Shown here: positions 34,578 through 40,473 of the stretch, one piece after another
How positions within the stretch are numbered: the stretch's first letter is position 1
How the letters are laid out: each line of letters begins with the position of its first letter
Assembly: GCA_964464625.1 (NCBI GenBank)
Contig: CAYXKD010000009.1
Span: 1 to 52,048 of the forward strand
Origin: JAAZIN01 sp964464625
GTDB lineage: Bacteria; Bacillota; Dethiobacteria; DTU022
Reading direction: 5' to 3'
Length of the DNA: 52,048 nt
The notes under the pieces: model-generated
The model's database searches: none
Told to the model about the DNA's origin: nothing
What the model saw: the letters and a program-made list of their open reading frames with translations, nothing else
Program-made: the position numbers and the translations under genes

Positions 34578-35441
34578 ATGGCCAGACCACTGCGCATTGA
34601 ATATCCGGGGGCGGTCTATCACGTAACAGCCCGGGGCAACGCCCGGAGAGATATATTCCGTGGTGATCAGGACCGCAAAGATTTCCTCCATATCCTCAGT
34701 GAAACCGTCAAAAGGTACCACTGGCTTTGCCATGCTTTTTGCCTGATGAACAGTCACTACCATTCTCTAATAGAGACCCCGGAAGCCAATCTTTCTCAGG
34801 GAATGAGACAGCTAAATGGTGTTTACACCCAGCGCTATAATAAGAGACATGACCAGGTAGGGCATGTTTTTCAGGGAAGGTACAAGGCCATTCTGGTGGA
34901 CAAAGAAAGCTATCTTCTTGAACTTTGCCGATATGTGGTGCTTAACCCCGTAAGAGCGGGTCTTGTGAAATCTCCGGAGCAGTGGCCCTGGGGAAGTTAC
35001 CAGTCTACTGCAGGGCTCGACAAGGTTCCGGACTTCCTCACAGTGGACTGGATCCTCCATTTATTTGATACCAACAGGCAGGCTGCACAAAAACAGTATC
35101 GTGAATTCGTCCGTAAGGGGATGATGATTGGGGAATCACCCTGGGAAGATTTAAAGGGACAGGTATTACTGGGGAGCAGGAATTTTGTAAAACAGTTTGA
35201 CCATTTGCTACAGGACAAAGAAAGCGTGAAAGAGATACCGCGACATCAGCGCTTCGCCGGCCGGCCTGACCTGGAAGTGATCTTTGCGGGAGCTGATGAA
35301 CTAACAAAAAGTATGAGAAATGAAAAAATCTACGATGCACATATCAATTATGGTTACACCTTGAAGGCGATTTCTGAAATACTTGGGCTTCACTATACTA
35401 CAGTCAGCAAAGTGGTACAAAAGATGATGCAGGAGATGTAG
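34578..35441 (+). CDS. REP-associated tyrosine (Y1, HUH-type) transposase
   Basis: A protein of 287 residues from ATG 34578; the reading frame extends upstream into the repeat, but the family start MARPLRIEYPGAVYHVTARG is clear. The Y1_Tnp domain (about 1-150) has the metal-binding H-x-H in NSHYHSLIET and the candidate nucleophile Tyr in LNGVYTQRYNKRH, followed by GHVFQGRYKA and LCRYVVLNPVRAG. The C-terminal part (about 170-287) ends in a helix-turn-helix-like SEILGLHYTTVSKVVQ. Such enzymes nick and rejoin single-stranded hairpins; here the substrates are inferred to be the bracketing and dispersed repeats. It appears complete. Confidence 0.93.
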   Translation: MARPLRIEYPGAVYHVTARGNARRDIFRGDQDRKDFLHILSETVKRYHWLCHAFCLMNSHYHSLIETPEANLSQGMRQLNGVYTQRYNKRHDQVGHVFQGRYKAILVDKESYLLELCRYVVLNPVRAGLVKSPEQWPWGSYQSTAGLDKVPDFLTVDWILHLFDTNRQAAQKQYREFVRKGMMIGESPWEDLKGQVLLGSRNFVKQFDHLLQDKESVKEIPRHQRFAGRPDLEVIFAGADELTKSMRNEKIYDAHINYGYTLKAISEILGLHYTTVSKVVQKMMQEM

Positions 35442-35464
35442 CTCTCTAAAGCCTGGGCCTCCGT

Positions 35465-35495
35465 CAAAAAACTAGCAATTCAAGACCTGACCCCC
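35465..35495 (-). repeat. REP-like repeat, copy 7, right end of the Y1 transposase unit
   Basis: On the minus strand GGGGGTCAGGTCTTGAATTG followed by CTAGTTTTTTG. It is the inverted partner of copy 5, starting 24 bases after the transposase stop. Confidence 0.9.
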
Positions 35496-35531
35496 AAGTT
35501 GGGTGAATAGCTTCCTGCATGCGGGGTAAAA

Positions 35532-35537
35532 TATAAT
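35532..35537 (+). promoter_or_regulatory. -10-like element for the coat-protein pair
   Basis: TATAAT 32 bases before the first coat gene. No sigma-A -35 is visible at 17 bases. GAATA at 35505-35509 could be the -35 of a sporulation sigma factor (sigma-G/F type), which would suit the genes, but the match is loose. Confidence 0.3.
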
Positions 35538-35568
35538 GCTTAAAACTACTGCCAGGGGAGGTTATTTA

Positions 35569-35799
35569 ATGGGGGCAACTACCATGCGCAATGTGGGCAA
35601 GGCGGAATTCATGTCGCTCTTTGCGCAGCACCAGACGGAATCGCTTTGCTGCAAGAAGCTGCAGGTCTACTCCGCGCAGGTCCAGGATCCGCGGCTGCGA
35701 ACTCTGATCAATGAACTGAACAACCAGTGCCAGCAGCGCGTACAGTGGCTTTCCACAACATTGAGTGAAGCAGGCGGTGCCGGCTATATCACTTCATAA
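35569..35799 (+). CDS. Small helical, probable spore-coat-associated protein
   Basis: A protein of 76 residues from ATG 35569, with GGGGAGG seven bases upstream. It is helical throughout, with a Cys-Cys pair (ESLCCKKLQVY) and the pattern LRTLINELNNQCQQRVQWL, reminiscent of ferritin-like or CotF-related bundles. It lies 13 bases before a clear CotF-domain gene, so a role in the coat is inferred from context. The family is not certain. Confidence 0.65.
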   Translation: MGATTMRNVGKAEFMSLFAQHQTESLCCKKLQVYSAQVQDPRLRTLINELNNQCQQRVQWLSTTLSEAGGAGYITS

Positions 35800-35812
35800 G
35801 GGGGTCGGTCCA

Positions 35813-36040
35813 GTGGCACAACAGTTAACGGAAAAAGATATTGCCGGTGATATTCTCTCCAGTATTAAATTTAACGCCAGCGGCTATTTGCATGCTGTTA
35901 TTGAGGCGCAGGATCAGGTTATACGGCAGACTTTTCTTGATTACCAGAACCAGTGCCTTGCCTCGCAGGAGAAGATATTTCGCTATATGCAGGACCAGGG
36001 CTGGTACAGGGTCCCGATGAATAAGGAAACAATGGGCTAG
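35813..36040 (+). CDS. Spore coat protein, CotF family
   Basis: A protein of 75 residues from GTG 35813 (AAGGGGG eight bases upstream). It has the coat F domain: DIAGDILSSIKFNASGYLHA, an IEAQDQVIRQTFLDY helix and the terminal EKIFRYMQDQGWY motif. Members are small structural proteins of the spore coat. It is likely expressed in the mother cell together with the preceding gene. A terminator-like hairpin follows. Confidence 0.87.
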   Translation: MAQQLTEKDIAGDILSSIKFNASGYLHAVIEAQDQVIRQTFLDYQNQCLASQEKIFRYMQDQGWYRVPMNKETMG

Positions 36041-36079
36041 GGGCGCTTCGGCGATTTTAACTTGATCTGCAGGAGTAAT

Positions 36080-36117
36080 TGCAACCCCTCACTAGATGCA
36101 TGGTTGCATTTATTTTG
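36080..36117 (+). terminator. Terminator after the coat-protein genes
   Basis: TGCAACC (36080-36086) pairs with GGTTGCA (36102-36108) over 7 bp, followed by TTTATTTTG. A second hairpin, AGGCGG/CCGCCT (36134-36162), follows without a T-run. Confidence 0.5.
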
Positions 36118-36183
36118 TGAACTAGCCATTTGCAGGCGGTCTGCCCCTTGGGTGGGCCGCCTTGCTGATCCGGTTCTTTTTTC

Positions 36184-36193
36184 ATGTTATAAT
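36184..36193 (+). promoter_or_regulatory. Extended -10 promoter for the NusG domain II gene
   Basis: ATGTTATAAT: a perfect TATAAT (36188-36193) with TGn extension, 18 bases before the start codon. The nearest -35-like hexamer (TTGCTG, 36162-36167) is 20 bases away. The leader would be very short (about 12 nt). Confidence 0.5.
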
Positions 36194-36211
36194 CTTACGG
36201 GAGGCAAAACG

Positions 36212-36625
36212 ATGGAGAAACTCCGGCTTAAAGCGGCCGACTATGTTGTAATCGCTGTTCTGCTTCTAGCCGGATGTGTAGGCTTATGGCTAAATCTGCA
36301 GCGAAGCGGTACTTCAGAACGGAAGTACCTGACCATCCATGTTAACAATGAAGCGGTGGCGGAACTTTCCTTTACCCCCGATGATCAATTTACCTATTCA
36401 TTTCCCTATGATCAGGGGCGCCACGAGGCGGTTTTGGAGATTGAGGGTGGCCGTGTCAGGATGCTACCGCTTCCCCAGGAACTCTGTCCCCGCGGAATCT
36501 GCTCCCATACGGGTTGGATCGGTTCCCCCTACGAAAGCATCGTTTGCCTGCCAAACCGGATTATGGTTGTTTTTTCGCAAACACCTAAGGGAAGAGATAA
36601 TGACATTGACAGCATCACCTTTTAA
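36212..36625 (+). CDS. NusG domain II-containing membrane-anchored protein
   Basis: A protein of 137 residues from ATG 36212 (GGGAGG eight bases upstream). One hydrophobic N-terminal helix (about 9-27) is followed by a beta-rich domain of about 100 residues. The conserved pattern is ELCPRGICSHTGWI, then ESIVCLPNRIMVVF, typical of secreted NusG_II proteins of Clostridia, which are often encoded near electron-transport or FMN-transfer genes. The conserved cysteines suggest metal or thiol chemistry at the outer face of the membrane. Its function is not established. Confidence 0.85.
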   Translation: MEKLRLKAADYVVIAVLLLAGCVGLWLNLQRSGTSERKYLTIHVNNEAVAELSFTPDDQFTYSFPYDQGRHEAVLEIEGGRVRMLPLPQELCPRGICSHTGWIGSPYESIVCLPNRIMVVFSQTPKGRDNDIDSITF

Positions 36626-36714
36626 GTTTAATAATGATTTGATTATGTGTTGATCAGGATACTAGAGATTAATAACGGGGGTTACTAACGGCGCAAACTG
36701 TGTACCGTGGTTTA

Positions 36715-36743
36715 TTGACAAAGAAAATGAAGGTCAGTATAAT
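36715..36743 (+). promoter_or_regulatory. Consensus sigma-A promoter of the DUF177-rpmF-plsX operon
   Basis: TTGACA (36715-36720), a 17-base spacer and TATAAT (36738-36743): a perfect match to both consensus hexamers at ideal spacing. Transcription would start near 36750. Confidence 0.9.
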
Positions 36744-36772
36744 TGTTTTAGTTTTTCAAAGGATGGGAAAAA

Positions 36773-37309
36773 ATGAAGATTTATCTACCCGATATAAATA
36801 AGAAAAAGGGCGAAGCTCTTGAATACCATTTACAGGGAAAAATCGGGGATTATTTTGATGCTGGAGCAAATGGCGAAGGCAGCTTCACGTTGGATGTGCT
36901 CCTTAGCAGCAGCGGCGATAAAATAATCGCCAGGGGAGATTTTCAGGCGGAGATCGGGGCAAGTTGCTGTCGCTGCCTGCAGCCTGTCAAACAGCAGATC
37001 AGTTCCAGTTTCGACGAGGTCTTTACCGTTACGCCCCTGCTGGATAAAAAAAGTCCACCGGAGGAGCTTGCCCTGGAGACGGCGAACGAGCTCACGATAA
37101 GCGGTGATTATCTTTACCTCACTGAGTATATCCGCCAACTTTTTTTCCTCAGCCAGGTATACAACCCGCTCTGTAAGCCGGATTGCCGTGGTCTTTGTGC
37201 GGGCTGCGGTGCCGATTTGAACAGCAGCGCCTGCAGCTGCGAAGATGAAGCCCAGATAGATCTCCGTTTACTGAAGCTGAAAGAGCTCCACCGGGGCGAT
37301 GGAGCCTGA
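36773..37309 (+). CDS. DUF177/YceD family protein
   Basis: A protein of 178 residues immediately upstream of rpmF, the standard position for this family. Two zinc-type cysteine pairs are visible: SCCRCLQPV in the middle and CKPDCRGLCAGCGADLN near the C-terminus. YceD proteins are linked to 23S rRNA and large-subunit biogenesis in bacteria and plastids; this role is from the family. The AGGATGG site lies about 7 bases upstream of ATG 36773. Confidence 0.9.
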   Translation: MKIYLPDINKKKGEALEYHLQGKIGDYFDAGANGEGSFTLDVLLSSSGDKIIARGDFQAEIGASCCRCLQPVKQQISSSFDEVFTVTPLLDKKSPPEELALETANELTISGDYLYLTEYIRQLFFLSQVYNPLCKPDCRGLCAGCGADLNSSACSCEDEAQIDLRLLKLKELHRGDGA

Positions 37310-37330
37310 CACTATTAAGGAGGCAGAAAT

Positions 37331-37507
37331 ATGGCAGTTCCCAAAAGAAGAACCTCTCGCGCCAGGCGGGATAAGAGGCGGAGTCACTGGAAATTGAAAG
37401 CACCGCACTTAATTCCCTGTCCGCAGTGCCACGAGCTTAAACCGGCTCACCGGGTTTGCTTGAATTGTGGTTACTACAAAAACCGCGAGGCTGTTAAGGT
37501 AAAGTAA
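37331..37507 (+). CDS. rpmF: Ribosomal protein L32
   Basis: A protein of 58 residues: MAVPKRRTSRARRDKRRSHW at the start and a four-cysteine zinc ribbon (CPQC and CLNC). It is a typical L32 with a complete zinc site, the C+ type. AAGGAGG precedes it. A hairpin separates it from plsX. Confidence 0.97.
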   Translation: MAVPKRRTSRARRDKRRSHWKLKAPHLIPCPQCHELKPAHRVCLNCGYYKNREAVKVK

Positions 37508-37518
37508 AGGGCTTTATT

Positions 37519-37570
37519 GAGCGAGGCGCCCCTTTCATAGATCAAAGGGGCGTATTTCTATTAGTCGCTC
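37519..37570 (+). terminator. Hairpin between rpmF and plsX (terminator or attenuator)
   Basis: CGCCCCTTT (37527-37535) pairs perfectly with AAAGGGGCG (37544-37552), followed by TATTTCTATT. An outer pair GAGCGA (37519-37524) with TCGCTC (37565-37570) could extend it. It would reduce plsX transcription relative to rpmF. Confidence 0.6.
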
Positions 37571-37589
37571 GGGGAAGGGGTTATCAATT

Positions 37590-38633
37590 TTGGTCAGGCT
37601 GGCAGTTGACGCCATGGGCGGTGATTTTGCACCGCAGGAGATTGTCCGCGGAGCCGTAGCCGCCCTGCAGGCAAGAGCGGATCTCAAGATCCTTATGGTT
37701 GGGCGCCGTGAGCAGATCGCTGAAATACTTGGCGGATTGGATTACCCGGCAGAGAGGCTGGATCTTATCCACGCTGACGAGATTATCCACGGAAGCGATA
37801 GTCCAGGCCAGGCTATTCACCGGAAAAGAGAATCATCCATGGTGACCGCCTTGAGACTGGTGCGGTCAGGAGATGCCGACGCTGTCTTGAGCGCCGGCAA
37901 TACAGGTGCGCTAATGGCCGGGGCTCTCCTTTACCTGGGTCGCTTGCCGGGGATAAGACGGCCAGCCCTGCTTGCGGTGATGCCCGGATTCAGCGGCGCC
38001 CCCTTTGTGCTTTTAGACGTGGGTGCGAACATGGATGCCCGTCCCGATCAGCTGGTCCAGTACGCTTTTATGGGCCGTATCTACTCGCAACAGCTGCTGG
38101 GATGCGCCGCGCCGCGGGTAGCCCTGCTCAATGTGGGCACAGAGATGAATAAGGGCAACAGCCAGGTAAAAAAAGCTTTACCACTATTTCAGGAATATGT
38201 TCCCGGTTTTTGTGGTAATATTGAAGGCACAGATATTTATTTTAATGCTGCCGATGTGGTGGTCTGTGACGGGTTTGTGGGAAATATCCTGCTAAAAGCT
38301 ACGCAGGGATTGTTCCGGGGGGTCATGGGACGGTTAACAGAGGATCTGACGGGTAGATCACAAAATCTAAGCGAAGATTTTCAGCTGCAACCGGCTTTGC
38401 TCAGGCTACACGGTGAAGTTGACAGTACCGAATACGGCGGCGCCCCACTTGTGGGGGTAAAAGGTCTCTGTATCAAATGTCACGGTTCTTCACAGGCAAA
38501 ATCCATTGAACAGGCTGTAATAAAACAGATTTGCCCATTTGTTCAATTACGTCTTGAGGTCCTTTTCCAGAATGCTTTCCGCGAAATCCCCCTGCTGTTC
38601 AAAGGGGATGAACTGGATCGCGATGAATTATGA
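37590..38633 (+). CDS. plsX: Phosphate acyltransferase PlsX
   Basis: A protein of 347 residues from TTG 37590 (AAGGGG upstream). Signatures are VRLAVDAMGGDFAPQEIV, SAGNTGALMAGALLYLGR, LLDVGANMDARPDQLVQ and DGFVGNILLKATQG. It makes acyl-phosphate from acyl-ACP for phospholipid synthesis. In many Firmicutes it is followed by fabD and fabG before acpP; here it is followed only by a 255-bp gap and acpP. FapR is also not encoded upstream. Confidence 0.96.
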   Translation: MVRLAVDAMGGDFAPQEIVRGAVAALQARADLKILMVGRREQIAEILGGLDYPAERLDLIHADEIIHGSDSPGQAIHRKRESSMVTALRLVRSGDADAVLSAGNTGALMAGALLYLGRLPGIRRPALLAVMPGFSGAPFVLLDVGANMDARPDQLVQYAFMGRIYSQQLLGCAAPRVALLNVGTEMNKGNSQVKKALPLFQEYVPGFCGNIEGTDIYFNAADVVVCDGFVGNILLKATQGLFRGVMGRLTEDLTGRSQNLSEDFQLQPALLRLHGEVDSTEYGGAPLVGVKGLCIKCHGSSQAKSIEQAVIKQICPFVQLRLEVLFQNAFREIPLLFKGDELDRDEL

Positions 38634-38888
38634 TGAATTATAGTATTGTTATTAAAAAAAACGCTGTTCAGGCAGCGGGGCAATACATCCTACCGGAAGA
38701 GCCCCAGGGGCAGCCTGTTGCAGCACATATAGAATATTACCTCGTCCGCTTCGGGAAACCGATGATGCGGCCGAAACGGTCAACTCCCTGGCTGCCGCCG
38801 GAAGCTGTACTACCGGGCAGGTGTTCTTCTCCCGGCGGTGGCGCTGTGATGTATAACACAATAACTATGGGGGAAGGAGGTGTTCCGG

Positions 38889-39125
38889 GTGAGTGCTGAA
38901 GCGAAGGTAAAGGAAATTGTCTCCGAACAACTGGAAGTGGACCTTGACAATCTCACGATAGAAACCACCTTTGAAGAGATCGATGCCGACTCTCTCGACA
39001 TCGTAGAGCTGGTGATGGCCCTGGAAGAAGAGTTTGATCTGGAGATTTCCGATCAGGAGATCGAAAATATCAAGACCATTGGCGATATCGTCAGTTACAT
39101 AGAGTTGAAGCTCAAAGCTACTTGA
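38889..39125 (+). CDS. acpP: Acyl carrier protein
   Basis: A protein of 78 residues from GTG 38889, which has GGAGG (38876-38880) eight bases upstream; GTG 38880 lies within the site and is unlikely. The phosphopantetheine serine is in DADSLDIVEL. The protein is acidic, as usual (ALEEEFDLEISDQEIE). It carries fatty acyl chains for synthesis enzymes encoded elsewhere. Confidence 0.96.
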   Translation: MSAEAKVKEIVSEQLEVDLDNLTIETTFEEIDADSLDIVELVMALEEEFDLEISDQEIENIKTIGDIVSYIELKLKAT

Positions 39126-39297
39126 GGTGATAATTTGCGCAGAGTGCCGTTGCCGGTATGGAAATGACAAAATTTATCGGTTAAAGCAAAAATAAATTCC
39201 GGCAGAGTCTGACAGCGAGACGAAGCAGTACTGTGAGAGTGTTTGCATAACTCCTTTGATTTTGGCGGGATTAACTCTATCCTGGCGGTGAAGTGCT

Positions 39298-40020
39298 GTG
39301 TCGACGGATAATGTGAAAGAGCAGCTTCCCTGGTCAGACCGGGTCAGGAATTTTTTTCGCACTCTCCGGTGGGAGATCAGAGAGTGCAAACTCTATGAGC
39401 AGGCGCTGACGCATTCCTCCTTTGCGCATGAACAGGACCCTGCCGAGGTTCACAACGAGCGGCTTGAATTTTTAGGGGATGCTGTATTACAGCTGGTGAT
39501 GAGCGATCACCTTTACCTTTTATATTCTGACCTGCCTGAAGGCAGGCTAACCAGACTGCGTGCCGACCTTGTCTGCGAAGCAACACTGGCGGGCCTGGCT
39601 GAAATGCTCGGGCTGGGTCTTTATTTGCGTCTCGGCAAGGGTGAAGCGGCGAGCGGCGGCGGAGACCGCCCCTCGCTGCTGGCTGATGCCCTGGAAGCGC
39701 TTTTTGGCGCTCTATTTCTAGATGTGGGACTGGAAGAGTGCAGCAAGTATATCATCAGGCTCTATCGCCCTGTCCTGGAAAACCTTGATAGGGGGTTCTT
39801 GCACCGCGACTATAAAACTCTGCTTCAGGAGCTGCTCCAGGCCCGTGACGGAGTTACCCCCGAATATCGAATTGTCCGGGAAAGCGGACCCGATCATGAT
39901 AAAATGTTTGAAGCAGAGGTAATTATCAGCGGCCGGGGCGGAGCGGGCCGGGGGCAGGGGCGGAGCAAAAAAGAGGCGGAGCAGGCTGCCGCCAAAGAAG
40001 CCTGGATGGGACTGGCCTGA
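39298..40020 (+). CDS. rnc: Ribonuclease III
   Basis: A protein of 240 residues from GTG 39298, with only a weak upstream site (GGCGGTGAAG). The nuclease domain (about 15-155) has the signature ERLEFLGDAVLQLVMSDHLY and the second acidic site LADALEALFGALFLDVG. The double-stranded RNA-binding domain (about 165-238) ends in GRSKKEAEQAAAKEAWMGL. It processes rRNA and regulatory RNA duplexes. The order acpP-rnc-smc-ftsY is the common Firmicute arrangement, here with spoVS inserted. Confidence 0.97.
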   Translation: MSTDNVKEQLPWSDRVRNFFRTLRWEIRECKLYEQALTHSSFAHEQDPAEVHNERLEFLGDAVLQLVMSDHLYLLYSDLPEGRLTRLRADLVCEATLAGLAEMLGLGLYLRLGKGEAASGGGDRPSLLADALEALFGALFLDVGLEECSKYIIRLYRPVLENLDRGFLHRDYKTLLQELLQARDGVTPEYRIVRESGPDHDKMFEAEVIISGRGGAGRGQGRSKKEAEQAAAKEAWMGLA

Positions 40021-40061
40021 GAGAGGGAAAGTCCCTGGCGTGAAGTAAAAATTCACGGAGC

Positions 40062-40090
40062 AGGTGTTTTCTGAATAAATCAAGAATATA
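40062..40090 (+). promoter_or_regulatory. Possible sigma-H promoter for spoVS
   Basis: AGGTGTT (40062-40068) and GAATATA (40084-40090) resemble sigma-H -35 and -10 elements with 12-base core spacing; the first is imperfect. spoVS is sigma-H-dependent in Bacillus, which is why I note it. Confidence 0.3.
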
Positions 40091-40143
40091 AATATTGCTT
40101 CCCTAAAACCCAACCACTCAAGGAAGGAGAGCTGCCCTAGAAG

Positions 40144-40404
40144 ATGGAGACCTTAAGAGTATCAGCAGACTCGAAACCAAAAGCGGTCGCAGGAGCTGTA
40201 GCAGCGATTATCAGGGGTGAGGGTTCAGTCGAACTACAGGCGGTGGGTGCGGGCGCGGTGAACCAGGCAGTCAAGGCAATTGCCATTGCCCGGGGGTTCC
40301 TGGCTCCCAATGGGATCAATCTTGTGGTTATACCTGCATTTGTGGAGATTTTGATTAACGATGAAGAGAGAACAGCACTTAAATTTATTGTTGAGCCGAG
40401 ATAA
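40144..40404 (+). CDS. spoVS: Stage V sporulation protein S
   Basis: A protein of 86 residues, an almost textbook SpoVS: METLRVSADSKPKAVAGAVA, VELQAVGAGAVNQAVKAIAI and FVEILINDEERTALKF. It is a small Alba-like protein needed for coat assembly and later sporulation stages in Bacillus. The GGAGAG site is about 13 bases before the ATG, longer than usual. Two tandem terminators follow it. Confidence 0.97.
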   Translation: METLRVSADSKPKAVAGAVAAIIRGEGSVELQAVGAGAVNQAVKAIAIARGFLAPNGINLVVIPAFVEILINDEERTALKFIVEPR

Positions 40405-40425
40405 TTTTGGCCGGCTCGGTTATTT
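40393..40425 (+). terminator. Terminator 1 after spoVS
   Basis: GAGCCG (40393-40398) pairs with CGGCTC (40412-40417), followed by GGTTATTTT. Its left arm lies in the last spoVS codons. Confidence 0.55.
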
Positions 40426-40428
40426 TGA

Positions 40429-40456
40429 CCTGCTCTGAACAGGCAGGTTTATTTTT
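40429..40456 (+). terminator. Terminator 2 between spoVS and smc
   Basis: CCTGC (40429-40433) pairs with GCAGG (40443-40447), followed by TTTATTTTT. It lies just before the smc ribosome binding site and may limit read-through from spoVS. Confidence 0.6.
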
Positions 40457-40473
40457 GCCCGGGGAGATATGCT

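Larger units (their letters stand above)
34488..35495. mobile_element. REP-associated tyrosine transposase unit (RAYT) with inverted repeat ends
   Basis: A unit of about 1.0 kb: left repeat (34488-34516), a degenerate second copy (34528-34557), the Y1 transposase gene, and the right repeat inverted (35465-35495). IS200/RAYT elements do not create target duplications, and none is obvious. Other copies of the same repeat are scattered through the window without a transposase. Confidence 0.8.

Noticed and set aside
38630..38899. 89-codon open frame between plsX and acpP
   Set aside because: It begins inside the plsX stop region without a ribosome binding site, has no recognisable motif, and runs into the acpP start. 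I treat the gap as non-coding.
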